Of a stretch of 64,000 nt of DNA, positions 1-12,660 are shown piece by piece. The position numbers and the translations under genes are program-made. Position 1 is the stretch's first letter; every line of letters starts with the position of its first letter. The stretch is from contig CM039464.1 in assembly GCA_022414725.1 (NCBI GenBank), positions 21,531,207-21,595,206 on the forward strand. Reading direction: 5' to 3'. The notes below the pieces were generated by a model. The model made no database searches. It was not told where the DNA came from and saw only the letters and a program-made list of their open reading frames with translations. The stretch is from Microglena sp. YARC. Lineage: Eukaryota > Chlorophyta > Chlorophyceae > Chlamydomonadales > Chlamydomonadaceae.

Positions 1-1140
1 TGTGTGTGTTGTGTGGTGTGTTCTGTGTGGTGTGGGTGTGTGTGTGTGGTGGTGTGTGGTGTGTGTTGTGTGTGTGGTGGTGTGTGTGTGGTGTGTGTGT
101 GTGTGGTGTTGTGTGTGTTGTGTGTTTGTGTGTGTATGGTGTAATGTGGTGTGTTGGGTGGTGTGTGTGTTGGTGTGGTGTGTGTGTGTGTGTGTGTGGC
201 TGTTGTGTGTGGTGTGTGGTGTGTTGTGTGGTGTGTGTGGTGTGTGTGTGTGTGTGTGTGTGGTGTGGTGTGTGTGGTGTGGGTGGTGTGTGTGGTGTGT
301 GTTTGTGGTGTGTGTGTGTGGTTTGTGTGTGTGTTGGTGTGTGTTGTGTGTATGGTGTGTGTGTGTGTGTGGTGTATGTGTTTGTGTGGTGTGTGTGGTG
401 TGTGTGTCTGGTGTGTGTGTTTGTGTGGTGTGGGGTGTGTGATGTGTGTGTTTGTGTGTTGTGTGTGTTGTGTGTGTGTGGTGTTGCGTGTGTGTGTGGT
501 GTGTGTGTGTGGTGTTGGTGTGTGTGTGTGTGGTGTGTGTGGTGTGTCTGGTGTGTGTGTGTGTGTGGTGTGTGCGTGTGGTGGTGTTGTGTTGTGTGGT
601 GTGTGGTGTGTGGTGGTGTGTGTGTGTGTGGGGGGTGCGTGGGTGTGTGTGTGTGTTGTGGTGTGTCTGTGTTGGGTGTGTGTGTGTGTTTGTGTGTGTG
701 GTGTGTGTGTGTGTGTGTGTGGTGGTGTGTGTGGTGTGTGTGTGTGTGGTGGTGTGTGTGTGTTGTGGTTTGTGTGTGTATGTGTATGTGTGTGTGTGGA
801 TGTGTGTGTGTGGTGTGTGTGTGGTGTGTTGTGTGGTGGTGGTTGGTGTGTGTGGTGTGTGTGTTTGTGTGTGGTTGTGTGGTGTGTGTGTGTGTGTGTG
901 TGTTTGTGTGGTGTATGTGTTTGTGTGTTGTGTGTGTGGTGTGTGTGTGTGTGGTGTTTGTGTGTGTGTGTGTGAGGTGTGTGTGTGGTGTGTGGTGTGG
1001 TGTGTCTGTGTTGGTGTATGTTGTGTGTGGTGTTTGTGTTGGTGGTGCTCGTAGAATGTGTTGCGTAGTGTGTGGTGGGGTGTGTGTGTGTAGTGTGGTG
1101 GTGGTGTGGTGTGTGTAGGTGTGTAGTGCGTTGTGTGTGT
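1..1140. repeat. (TG)n microsatellite, interrupted
   Basis: The + strand is almost only T and G, as runs of TG broken by GG or TT. The minus strand contains nearly only A and C, so stop codons are rare and long Cys/Val/Trp or Thr/His frames appear in all directions. No coding content is supported. Confidence 0.95.
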
Positions 1141-4100
1141 GTGTGCCGTGAATGGTGTGATGTGTGGAACTGTGTAGCAGCATTTGTCGCAATGTGTTGT
1201 GTGTTGGGTGTTGTGTGATGTGGGTGTGTGTGTGTGGTGTGTGTTTGTGTGGGATTATGTGTTTGTGTATTGGGTGTGTGTGTTGTGCGTGCTGTGTTGT
1301 GTGTGTGTGTGTGTGGTGGTTGTGGTGTTCGTGTGTGGATTGGTTGTGTGTGTGTGCTGTGGTGTGCGTTTGGTGTGTGTGTGGTGGTGTGTCGTTGTGT
1401 GGTTGGGTGTGTTGTGTGTGTTGCTGTTTCTGATGTGGTGTGTGTGTGTTTGTGTGGTTTGTGTGTGTGGTGTGTTGGCCTGTTGAGGGTGAGGGTTGCT
1501 GTTGTGTGTTGGTGTGTCGGTGTGCTGCTGTGCTGGTGCATGGTGTGTATGGTCTCAATCTAGGTGTGATGTTGTGTGTGTGCTCAGTGTGGTGGCTGTG
1601 TGTTGTGTTGTGGCTGGTTTGCGAAGGTCTTCCGTCGGTGTGTCTCGCTGAGCGCTTGTGCAGTGCGGTCGTGGTGTGTGGTTGGTTGGGGTGGTGAGTT
1701 AGATTTGTGTGTCGTGTGTGTGGTGTGTGTAGTGTCCCGTTGGTGTTTAGGTGGTGCGTGTGGTGTGTGGTGAGGTGGTGTGTGTGTGTAGGTGTATGTG
1801 GGTGTGTGTGTGGTGCGTGTTGTGTCTGTGGTTAGAAATGTGTGTTGGGTGTGGTTGGGTGTGTGTGGTGTGGGGTGTGTGTTTGTTCCTGAGAAGTGGT
1901 TGATATTGGTTGTGGGGTTTTCGCCTGGGATTGGTGTGGGTATACGTGTGTTTGTAGACTGACTCAGATTTGTGGTGGTACAGGTGTGTGTGGTGTTGTG
2001 TAGTGTGGTGGATGCGATGTGTCATGTTAGAGACTTGATGTACATAGGCACTGCATTGTGTCGTGTGTGTGGTGATTGTGACAACTTAGTGTCGGCTTAT
2101 TCTGTTAGTTATGTCAGCTTAGTAATGTGTGTTGTGATGTATTGTGAGGATAGATTGTGTTGTGTTTGTGAGTGAGGTAGTTGTGGTGTGGTGTATTTTG
2201 TTGTGTTGTGTGTGTTGTGTTGTGTGTGTGTGCGTGTTGTGTGTGCTTTGTGTGTTGCTAGTGTATGTGGTAGTGCAGTGTGTAATGTGGTTGTCTCTGT
2301 GTCCAGTGGCTATTGTGTGCTGGTGGGGTCAGGTTGGTTGTGGTGTGGTGGTTAATTGGTGCTGATGTATGTGTGTTGATGGTGTGGATCGTGGGGATTT
2401 GTAGGGCAGTGAACAGCTTGGTGTGTGTGGTGTGTGTTGTGTGGATGGTTGTGTGTTTGAGTTTGCGTGGTTGTGTGTGTGTGGTGGTGTGTGTGCGTGG
2501 GTTGTGTGGTGTGGTGTGTGTGTGGTCTGTGAGGTGGTGTGGTTGTTGTGTGTTGGTGGTGCTGGTGTGGTGGTTGTGTTGTTGGTTTTGTGTTGGGTGT
2601 GGCTGTTGGATTATGCTATTGAATCTACTAATTGGTGTGAACTTCTGTTGGCGGTCAAGTCTATAAGGTATTGTGTGTGGTCGTTTTTTAGCTGATTGTG
2701 TACTCCAGAGGCACTACTAGTTAAGATGTGGATAATAAGGAAAAAATAGGTGTTGGCGTCTGGTTGGACAGGGTACTTTGTTGAGTGGTCACTTGGGAGG
2801 ATGGATCGGGTAGGCGTTTGTTCCTAGTTCGCCCGTCAGGTGGGTGTGTGGTGGTGGTGGGTGGCTGTGTGTGAGGTGTGGGTTGTGTGTGTGGTGTGTG
2901 AGGATGGGAGGTGTGATTGAGGTGTATTACTGGATCGCCATCATCCTTTCGTGACCTTCGACGTCAAATCAGAGTGAAGCAAGCATTTTCTGGCGCGTCT
3001 GGCAGATATTGACTGGTTGGTTGTTGTATGTGATGTGTGCGTGTGTGTGTGTGTGTGGGTGGGGGGGGGGGGAGNNNNNNNNNNNNNNNNNNNNNNNNNN
3101 NNNNNNNNNNNNNNNNNNNNNNNNNNNNNNNNNNNNNNNNNNNNNNNNNNNNNNNNNNNNNNNNNNNNNNNNNNNNNNNNNNNNNNNNNNNNNNNNNNNN
3201 NNNNNNNNNNNNNNNNNNNNNNNNNNNNNNNNNNNNNNNNNNNNNNNNNNNNNNNNNNNNNNNNNNNNNNNNNNNNNNNNNNNNNNNNNNNNNNNNNNNN
3301 NNNNNNNNNNNNNNNNNNNNNNNNNNNNNNNNNNNNNNNNNNNNNNNNNNNNNNNNNNNNNNNNNNNNNNNNNNNNNNNNNNNNNNNNNNNNNNNNNNNN
3401 NNNNNNNNNNNNNNNNNNNNNNNNNNNNNNNNNNNNNNNNNNNNNNNNNNNNNNNNNNNNNNNNNNNNNNNNNNNNNNNNNNNNNNNNNNNNNNNNNNNN
3501 NNNNNNNNNNNNNNNNNNNNNNNNNNNNNNNNNNNNNNNNNNNNNNNNNNNNNNNNNNNNNNNNNNNNNNNNNNNNNNNNNNNNNNNNNNNNNNNNNNNN
3601 NNNNNNNNNNNNNNNNNNNNNNNNNNNNNNNNNNNNNNNNNNNNNNNNNNNNNNNNNNNNNNNNNNNNNNNNNNNNNNNNNNNNNNNNNNNNNNNNNNNN
3701 NNNNNNNNNNNNNNNNNNNNNNNNNNNNNNNNNNNNNNNNNNNNNNNNNNNNNNNNNNNNNNNNNNNNNNNNNNNNNNNNNNNNNNNNNNNNNNNNNNNN
3801 NNNNNNNNNNNNNNNNNNNNNNNNNNNNNNNNNNNNNNNNNNNNNNNNNNNNNNNNNNNNNNNNNNNNNNNNNNNNNNNNNNNNNNNNNNNNNNNNNNNN
3901 NNNNNNNNNNNNNNNNNNNNNNNNNNNNNNNNNNNNNNNNNNNNNNNNNNNNNNNNNNNNNNNNNNNNNNNNNNNNNNNNNNNNNNNNNNNNNNNNNNNN
4001 NNNNNNNNNNNNNNNNNNNNNNNNNNNNNNNNNNNNNNNNNNNNNNNNNNNNNNNNNNNNNNNNNNNNNNNNNNCCTCAAGAACGGGGTAGCTATGAATG

Positions 4101-7100
4101 TGGTGTGTGTGGTGTAAGATGGAAGTCGACATATATGTAGCGTTTTATATTGCTGTCGATTTGTGTCGTTATGTGCACTGGTATCGGTATGGTGTGAGCA
4201 GCGGTGTGGTTTGGTGTAGTGTGTGGTGTGGCGTGTGTGTGGTGTTGGTGTGGTGTGGTTGGAGTGTTGCTGGGTTGGTGGAGCAGTTTTGGTCGCGGTG
4301 TGGTGTCGAGTGTGTGCTGTGGTGGGAGGCTGCTGGTGTGGAATTAGGTGGTGTGTGGTTGTGCTGTGTGATGATTCGGAGTGGTGCTTGTGGCGGTGTG
4401 GTGTGGGTGTCCCAGTTGGTGTGGTGAGGCGTAGCGTGTGCATGGTGTAGGCTGTTGGTTGGCCCCGTTTTGTGTTTATTTTGTGGGTGTAAGGTGTGAG
4501 TAATAAGTTTGGTGTGGTAAGTGTGTTGTGAGTTTGGTATGTTGGTGTGGTGTATGAGGCATGTCCGTGTTGTTGTGTCGTTTTGTCGTTTTGTGTCATG
4601 GTAATGGTGGGTCGCGTGTGGTGTGGTGTAAAGTGTGTGTGCCGTTGTGTGTAGTGGGTTGGGTGTATGGAGTGTTGTGTTGTGTGTGGTGTGGTATGTA
4701 GTGGTGGTGTGTGTTGGTGTGGTGTGGTGTGGTTGTTGCAGTTTTGGTGTGTGGTGTGTGTGTGAGCCCATGGGTAGTAGGCTGTGCCTGTGTTGTATTT
4801 GTGTGTCTAGTGGTAAGGTGGATGTGATAAAGTTGTGTGGTAAGGTGTGGGGGTTGGTGAGGAGGCGATGTCGTGGTTGTTTTGGTGTCGATTGTGTCGT
4901 TTTGTGTCATGGTGAGAATGTAGCGGCGGTAGTGGTATCTGTATGTGTGGAGTGGGACGTGGAATGTGATGGCTGATGTGTTGGTGGTATGGAGTGTTGT
5001 GGTTGGTCGGAAATGTTGGTGTGTGTGGTTTGGTGTGGATGGTGTGCTGTGTGTGGTAAGCTGCGTGGTGTGGAGGTGTGGTGTGGTTTTACGTGTCGTG
5101 TGTGGTGTGGTGTAATGTTTGGTGGAGTGCTGTGCGGTGGTAGTAGTCCAAGTTTGGTGTGGTGAGCTTGGTGTGGCAGTGTATGGCTATACTGCGTTGC
5201 CGTGGTATGTTCTCTTCGTGTAAGGTGTGATTAAATAAGTTTGGTGTGAAGGTGTTGATGTGGTATGGTGTGGGGTTAGTGAGGCAGTGTCGATGTTGTT
5301 TGTGTACGATTTTGTCCGTATTTTGCTGTTCATGTAAGGTTTGCGCGGTGTGGCTTAAGTGTGTGTGCTGCCAGGTGTGTTGTAGTGGGTGCTGTATGGA
5401 GGTTGTGTTGGTGGTGTTGGTGTGTATGTATGTGGTGTGTGGTGTGGTGATGATGTTTGTGTTGGTGTGGGTGAGGTGGTGCGTGCAGTTTGTGTAGGCG
5501 TGTGGATGATGGTAGCTGAGGTGGTGAAATATTCAGCTTGTTGTTGGCATGGTGTAGGCTGTGCGTTGTTGTATTTGTTGTGGTGCTGGTAAGTGTGATG
5601 TTATGAAAGGTTGTGTGTAAGTGTGATGTGGTATGGGTGTGTGGTGTAGTGAGGCATGTCGTTTAGTTTTGTGTCGATTGTGTCGTTTTGTGTCATGTAA
5701 TGGTATCGGGTGCGCGTGTGTGTGATGTGGTGTTGTGTGGCTGTGGCGTGGTTGTAGTGTGTGTGGTAGGATTTGTGGTGTGGTGTGGAGCTGTTGTGGT
5801 TGGTGTGTTGTGGAGTTGCGTGTGTGGTAGTGTGGTGTGGTGTGCAGTGTGGTTATTAGGTGTTTGTGTGGTGTGGTTGTGGTGCTCGTGTGTGTGTGCA
5901 AGTTGGTGCGGTGTGTGCAGGGTGGTGTTGGGCATGTTGTAGGTTCTTGCGTTGTGTTGATATTGTGTTGTGTTTGTAAGGTGATTGATAAGTTAATGTG
6001 GAAGGGTGATGTGATAGGGTGTGTGTGGTGTAGTGAGAATGTTCGGTTGTTTTGTGTCGATTTTTGTCGTTTTGTGTCATGGTATGTTGGTGTGGCGCGG
6101 TGTGGTGTGGTGTAGTGTGTAGCGTGGTGTGGTAAGAGTGTTGTTTGTGGTATGGTGTGTGGAGTGTTGTGTGGGTGTGCTGTGTGCGGTGTGGATGGTG
6201 AGGTGTGGTGGGTGTGGTGTGGTCGAGGTGTGGTGTGGCGTGGTGTGCGGTGTGGTGATGCATGGTGTGGTGCGGGAGGTGAGTGTGGTGGGCGGGGTGG
6301 GGTGGGTGGTTGTGGCGAGTGTGGTGTGTGTTGTGTTTGTGCGTGGTCGAGTTTTGGTTGGTGTGGTTGGTTTGGTGAAGGTGAGTGTGTGTGGTGTGGT
6401 GAGATGTGGCGGGGCGTGGCGTGGTGTGGTTTGTAAAGGTTGGTGTGGTGAGGCGTGGTGTGGTGTGGTGCAGTAGGGTGTGTGGTATGTGGTTGGTGTG
6501 GTGTGGCGTGTGAGGTTGGTGTGTGGAGTGGTATGTGGTGAGGTGTGGTTGGTTGTGCTGGTTGGTTGGTGTGGTGTCCGTGAGGTGGTGTGTGGTGTGG
6601 CATGGTGTAGGCTTGCGTTGTTGTGGGCGTGTTGAGGTTGGTTGATGTGTAAGGTGTGGTGTAGTGTGGGTGTGATGTGTGAGGCGTGGTGTGGTATGGT
6701 GTGGCGTTGTGTATCCAATGTCGTGTTTTTGTGTCGATTTGTGTCGTTTTTTGTCGTGGTAGGTATGGTGTGTGTGGAGTGTTGTGGTGCGGTGTGTGAT
6801 GTGTGTGTGGGTGTGGTGTGCGAGGTGTGGGCGTGTGGTAGATGTTGGTGTGTGGCGTGGTGTGGTGTGGTGCGTGAGGCGTCGGTGTGGTTGAGGTGGT
6901 GTGGTTTGGATGTGTGTGTGTGGTGGGTGCCATGCCAGTGTGGTGTGGTTAAGTGTGGAGTGGTTAGTGAGGTGTGGTGTGCTGACTGGCGTGGTTGAGG
7001 TGTGGAGTGGTGTTGTGAGGGCGTGGTGTGGTGTGGTGAGCGTGGTGTGTTTGCAAGTTGTAGCTTGCGTGTGTTTGTTTGTGGTGTGATTGGAAGGTTT

Positions 7101-9823
7101 GGTGTGGCAAGGTGTGCGTTGTGTGATGTAAGTGTGTGGTGTGGAGGTAGGCGGGGTGTGGTTTCGGTGTGATGTGGTGTCGGGTATGGTGTGCGTTGAG
7201 TATCCAATGTCTGTCGATTTGTGTCGTTTTGTGTCGTGGTATGGTAGGTGGTGTATCGTGTGGTGTGGTGGTCTGTGGTGGTGCGGTGTGGTGTGGTCGA
7301 TGTGTGATGTGCGTAGACGATGAGTGTGTGTGGTGTGGTGTTCCTTTGATAAGGTGTCCGTGAGGGCGTGGGTGTTGGTTCTGCGTGACTACTCAATGTC
7401 GGTGTTTGTCTTGATTTTGTGTCATTTTGTGTCATAGTATGTGTGTGTGGTCCTGTCTGGTGTGGTGTGCTGGTGTTGCGGGTCGTGAGGTGAGGAGTGT
7501 TGGCGAAGGCTGTAGGCTTTGGTGTGGTAAGGTTTGGGTGGTTGGTATGTGTTGGGGGTTGTGTGAGCTCGTGTTATGGTGTGGTGTGGTGAGCTGCGAC
7601 GTTGTGGTGGTTGGTGTGTGCGCGAGGTGTAGGTCTGTGTGTGTGGTAAAGGTGTGGAGGTGGTATGGTGTGGTGTTGTTTTGACGTGCGTATCAGTGGT
7701 CGTGGTGTTTGAGCATGTTTGTGTCTTTTTGTCATAGTATGGGTGGTGTGCCTGTGTGGTTTGAGTGTTCTTGTTGTGGGTGGTATGGTGTCCGGCGGTT
7801 GTTGTGAAGCCTAGTTGGCGAGTCACTGTTACTGTGGGGTGGGGTAAGGGTGTCATGTAGGTGTAGGTGCGGTGGTCGCGGATGGTATGGTGACGTGTGT
7901 GTGGTGTCGGTGTGGTGCCGTGCTTATTCTTGTTGTTTGTGTCAATTGTGTCATTTTGTGTCATAGTATGGCGTCTGTCGGTGTGGATCTGTTTGGGTTC
8001 CGTTGTGGTGGGTGAGTGCGTGTTGAGCCTTAAGTTAAAGGCATCAATGGCCTTTGTGTTGTTGCCGTGTTTTAGTGTGTGTGCGTGGCTATCATGTGTT
8101 GTTTTGTGTCGATTTTTTCATTTTTTGTGTCATAGTATGGTGTGGTGTGGTCTGTATGGGATGCTGTGTTGCTGGGGTGAATGGCGTAGGCCACCGGTGC
8201 GTGGGGCGGTGTCTGTGTGTGTGTGGTGAAGGCGTGTGCTGGCAAGTGTATAAGCTGTGTGATGGTGTTGTTGTGTTGGGCGTGGTTTGTTGTGAGCGTG
8301 GCGTGGTGTTGGTGTGCGGTTGCGTGACGTATCATGTCGTCGTTGTTTTGTGTCGATTTGTGTGTCATTTGTGTGCATAGTATGGTGTGTGGTTGTGGTC
8401 CTGTTGGTTGTGGGTTGTGTTGGTGCGTGGTGTGTGTTGGTGTCATGTGTTGGCGTGCGTATCATGTCGTGTTGTTTTGTGTCGATTTGTGTCATTTTTG
8501 TGTCATTAAGTATGGTGAGTGAAGGGTGGTCGCTTGTTGTTGATGTGGTGATGTGTGCATAGGTGTGGTGTGGGTGAGGCGTGGTGGGGGACCAGGTGTT
8601 GATTGTGGTAAGTGTGTGGTCTCACCGTTATGGCGTGGGTGGTGGTTGAGGGGTTGTGTGGGTGGTACGGTGTGGTGTGTAGGCTGTGTGGGTGAGGCGT
8701 GTTTTGGTGTGTTCGTTCGGGTGTGGTGCATGTGGCGTATCATGTTTCGTTGGGTGTTTGTGTGATTTGTGTCATTTTGTGTCATAGTATGGTGTGTTGG
8801 TCCTTCTGGATGTGTGTTGACTGTGGAGGTTTGGTGGTTTGAGGCGTATGGCTGATATGTTGCACTTTGTGGGGCGAGGGTTGTAGGCTGTGTTGTGTTG
8901 TAAGGTGTGTAGGTGGGCGGTGTTGTGTGGGCTGGTAAGTGTGGTGTGTGAGGCGTGGTGTGGTGTGGTGTGGGTGTTGCGTGGCTATCATGTTCGTTTG
9001 ATTTGTGTCATTTTGTGTCATAGTATGGTGTGTGTGGTCCTGTCTGGTGTGTGTTGTGTTTTGTTGTGTGGTGAGGCGTGGGTATGGTGCGTGCAGTGTG
9101 GTTGTGTGGTCATGGGGTCGCGCTGTGGGTGTGTTGGGGCGTGGTTGTAGCGAGTGTGTAGGCTGTTTGGTGTGGTCAGTGTGGGTGTGGATGTGTGAGG
9201 CGTGGTTGTGGGTGTTGCGTGGGCGATATCTCGTCGTGTTGTTTTGTGCCGATTTGTGTCATTTTGTGTCATAGTATGGTGTGGTGTGGTCCTGTGTGGT
9301 GTGGTGTGGTGCGTGTTAGTTGTCTGGTTTGTGCAGGTGTCGTGGTGTGTGTGAGTCCGTGGTGTGGCAAGTGTAGGCTGTGTGTTGTGGAAGGTGTTGG
9401 TGTGGTGACGTGGCGTGGAGCTGGCGTGGGTTCGTGTGGTGAGGCGTGGGCTATGGTGCGGGTGCAGATGTGGTGTGGTGGTGTGTGTGGTGTGGTGTGG
9501 TGCGAGGTGTGGCTGTGTGGTGTGGAGAGCGGGGTGTGGCGAGTGTAGGCTGTGTGGTGTGGCAAGGTGTAAGCTGTGTGGTGTGTGTGTGTGGTGTGGT
9601 GAGTTGTATTGTGCTGTGTTGTGTCGTTTTGTGTCCTTCGTGTTTTTGCATCATTTTGTGTCTTTTGAGGCGTTTTATTTTGTGTGTGGTGTTGTGGTGT
9701 GGTGAGTTGTAGTGAGTTTGTGTTGTTTGGATGTTGTTGTTGTCATGTTGTGTCGTTTCATTTTGTGTCCTTTTGTGGCGTGTTATGTCGTGGTGTGGTG
9801 TGGTATGGTGTGGTGATTTGTGA
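1141..9823. repeat. G/T-rich degenerate repeat region with spaced ~40-base module
   Basis: Strongly G/T-skewed sequence. A module built from TGTCGATTTGTGTC followed by ATTTTGTGTCATAGTATGG recurs near 4577, 4883, 5671, 6052, 6726, 7206, 7411, 7722, 7937, 8101, 8343, 8466, 8765, 9001 and 9243, with degenerate versions near 9620 and 9745. Spacing is about 130-790 bases and tends to shorten rightward. The sequence between modules is irregular TGGTG repeats. This looks like an old higher-order satellite. The long Thr/His/Pro minus-strand frames follow from A/C-only composition. Confidence 0.8.
3075..4074. other. Assembly gap, 1,000 N
   Basis: Exactly 1,000 N, which suggests a placeholder of unknown true length. 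The left edge is a G homopolymer (3061-3072), a likely cause of the assembly break. Confidence 0.99.
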
Positions 9824-10460
9824 GGCCAAACACACAAACGAACAACTGGTTGCACATGCACTGCCAAACAGCACAGTTCATACCAAATACACACACCTGG
9901 CCATCCATGCACTATAAGACAACCCCAGGCACATGCACACACATCTGGCTACACATGCACTGCCACACAGATCTGTTCCGTTTCACAGTTACACACAACT
10001 GGTCATCCATGCACTACAAGACAATCCATGGACAAACACAACCCAATCAGACACTCACGCACACACACACCAGGCTATATATCCATGCACTAGAAGACAA
10101 CCCCATGCACACATTCACACATACCCAGACACTCACACACGCACACACAAGGGGCTACGCATGCACTACCACACCGCCCTACTTACATACACACACACCT
10201 CGCCATCCCCATGCACTAAAAGACAATTCCATTGACACAAACAACACACTCAGGCACTCACCCACACACACTGGCTATCCATGCACTACACCATGCACTC
10301 ACACACACGGCTATCCATTCACTAACCCCATGCACACACACAAACACACTCAGACACACCTTGAACACACAAATAACTGGCTATCCAACTGCAGCACAAC
10401 CCAAACACAACTACTGAAGCAACAGAATAAAGATATCACGCACTACAACACCACATAACA
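9824..10460. repeat. C/A-rich minisatellite (ACACAC plus CTGGCTATCCATGCACT)
   Basis: After the G/T block the + strand becomes A/C-rich. A degenerate unit of roughly 60-90 bases combines CACACAC runs with a core like CTGGCTATCCATGCACTA. The same core returns at 13620-13855. The open frames here (Thr/His-rich) lack stops because of composition, so no gene is called. Confidence 0.8.
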
Positions 10461-11379
10461 CAATAGCAATCATCTTCTCATTAACACCATCAGTACTAAC
10501 AATCTCACCATGATCATCATCATCACTCCTACAATTAGAATCATATTTTTCACAACCATCACTCCATACTATACCAATATACCATGCATGTAGGTACACA
10601 TCATACAATGCTATGCTACACCATCATGCCCCACTATTATACCATTGTACCATGCACGTTTGTATAAACCATAACATGCAGTGCTATGCTGCACCAGGCA
10701 TACCATACTAATCTACCATTGTACCATGCATGTAGGTATAAACCATTCAATGTCATGCTATTCTGCACCATGCAGTACCATACCAAGTTACCATGCAGGT
10801 AGAGCAAGGGGTGGTAGCATGATCCGTCCCATGTTTGTCTCAGCTGCATGCGAAGCAGGGAACCGCGCGTGCTCAATGAGGCGCGTTATGGGCGACTATC
10901 AGAGTTGAACTGAGGGGGCATCAAGAATTGCGAAGAATTGGTTCAAAGACAAGTCCTAGGCGCGTGTCGAAAGCTAATAATTTGAGAAACTTCAACTGAA
11001 TAAGCCTGCGAGAATGGCGAGGAGGGAAAACGAGCGAAGAGCGGGTCCCTGGCGATCCTAGGCCGCCTGCCAGGGAGGGGTGAACGTATTGGCGCGGTGG
11101 CGTGGTCCATTTCGCCTCGGCAATACAAATGGGCGGCTTGGCCCATGCGAATGATGTACCTCCATAGTTTTGCAACTCGAAAGTCGCTGGTGCTTAATTC
11201 CAAGCTCCGCAAGTGTTGTGAGCTGGATATGTAATCGTTGCCACTGTAATTGTTCATTGTGCAAGCTCGCGAGGCTGGAAACATGAACATTACGTGATTT
11301 AGAAGTAACACAGTACATATCCGTAGGCCCACCCCACGCACCCGTCCCACCCACGGCCACGGCCCTGCGGCTGAGTTGT
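10461..11379. other. No gene recognised
   Basis: 10461-10800 contains loosely repeated ACCATGCATGTAGGTA-like words. 10800-11379 is GC-richer and holds a 155-codon minus-strand frame (10943-11410) with no recognisable domain, which I do not call. Confidence 0.4.
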
Positions 11380-11545
11380 GGGGTGAAGTCCGTGCTAAAT
11401 AATAGCTCAAGTGCCCCAGGGGAATGTTTCGTCCATTGTGATGCTTACATGTTTCGCCTCGATTTTTTTGACGACAATTCCATTCCCAAAACTATGTATG
11501 CGCACATGATTGGATGGTACGAATTTGAAATGATAACAAATGTTA
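11380..11545 (+). repeat. Dispersed repeat shared with 30640-30800
   Basis: Shares an ordered series of words with 30640-30800: GCTAA, CAAGTGCCC, GGGGAA, ATGTTTCGCCTCG, ATTCCCAAAACTATGT and CGCACATG. Order and spacing are kept, so this is a diverged copy of the same element. Confidence 0.65.
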
Positions 11546-11639
11546 CCCAATAATTGTCGCTTTTGGCCCAAAAAGCACAAACCTTAGCTCCTTTTCTTGA
11601 ATTGCGATGCTCATATGTTGGTCTTGTGAGAAAATCTCC

Positions 11640-12660
11640 GGTATCAATAAGTCTTATATTTGGATATCTTATATAATGTTTCGTTTTTTTTTGTGATTTT
11701 GAAGTGAAACCTGAAAAGTAGGTTGTGACGGCACACACACACACACACGGACATTTTTGACAGGCTAATCCCTCAATAAAAGGCGCCTGGAGGCGCGTCC
11801 CGAATGAAAATGTCTTATATTTGGGATATCTTATATAATGTTTCGTTTTTTTGTGATTTGAAGTGAAACCTGAAAAGTAGGTTGTGACGGACACACACAC
11901 ACACGGACATTTTTGACAGGCTAATCCCCTCAATCAAAAATAATTTATTTCATTCGGGTATAAAGGGCGCCTGAGGCGCGTCCCGAATGAAAATGTCTTA
12001 TATTTGGATATCTTATATAATGTTTCGTTTTTTTGTGATTTGAAGTGAAACCTGAAAAGTAGGTTGTGACGGACACACACACACACGGACATTTTTGACA
12101 GGCTAATCCCTCAATCAAAAATAAATTTTTTCATTCGGGTATCAATAAAGGGCGCCTGGAGGCGCGTCCCGAATGAAAAATGTCTTTATATTTGGATATC
12201 TTATATAATGTTTCGTTTTTTTGTGATTTGAAGTGAAACCTGAAAAGTAGGTTGTGACGGACACACACACACACGGACATTTTTGACAGGCTAATCCCTC
12301 GATCAAAAATAAATTTTTTCATTCGGGTATAAGGGGCGCCTGGAGGCGCGTCCCGAATGAAAATGTCTTATATTTGGGATATCTTATATAATGTTTCGTT
12401 TTTTTGTGATTTGAAGTGAAACCTGAAAAGTAGGTTGTGACGGACACACACACACACACACGGACATTTTTGACAGGCTAATCCCTCAATCAAAAAAATT
12501 GTTATTTTTTTCATTCGGGTAAATTTTGTAATTTTTTTCATTCGGGTATCAAAAAATTTGTAATTGTTTTCATTCGGGTAAATTTTGTAATTTTTTCATT
12601 CGGGTATTTTGTAATTTTTTTCATTCGTGTAAAAATAAAGGGCGCCTGGAGGCGCGTCCC
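11640..12660 (+). repeat. ~185-bp satellite with internal inverted repeats
   Basis: Unit starts (GGCGCCTGG) lie at 11782, 11966, 12151, 12335 and 12641, with a partial first unit from ~11640. Successive distances are 184, 185, 184 and 306, the last containing extra copies of a TTTTTCATTCGGGTA word. Each unit has a GCGCCT-GG-AGGCGC hairpin, then CCCGAATGAAAA, a ~150-bp body with an (AC)n tract of varying length, and ends TTTTTTCATTCGGG, the reverse complement of CCCGAATGAAAA. A detached end lies at 13855-13932 and a head at 33597. Confidence 0.85.

Noticed and set aside
2..2695. Long Cys/Val/Trp-rich frames on + and Thr/His-rich frames on minus
   Set aside because: Two-letter G/T (or A/C) composition rarely forms stops. 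The peptides have no domain-like mix and all frames are open at once.
2941..4599. 552-codon minus frame and + frames across the gap
   Set aside because: Consist mostly of N bases at 3075-4074.
9820..10458. 212-codon + frame, Thr/His-rich
   Set aside because: A/C-rich minisatellite without stops; no domain.
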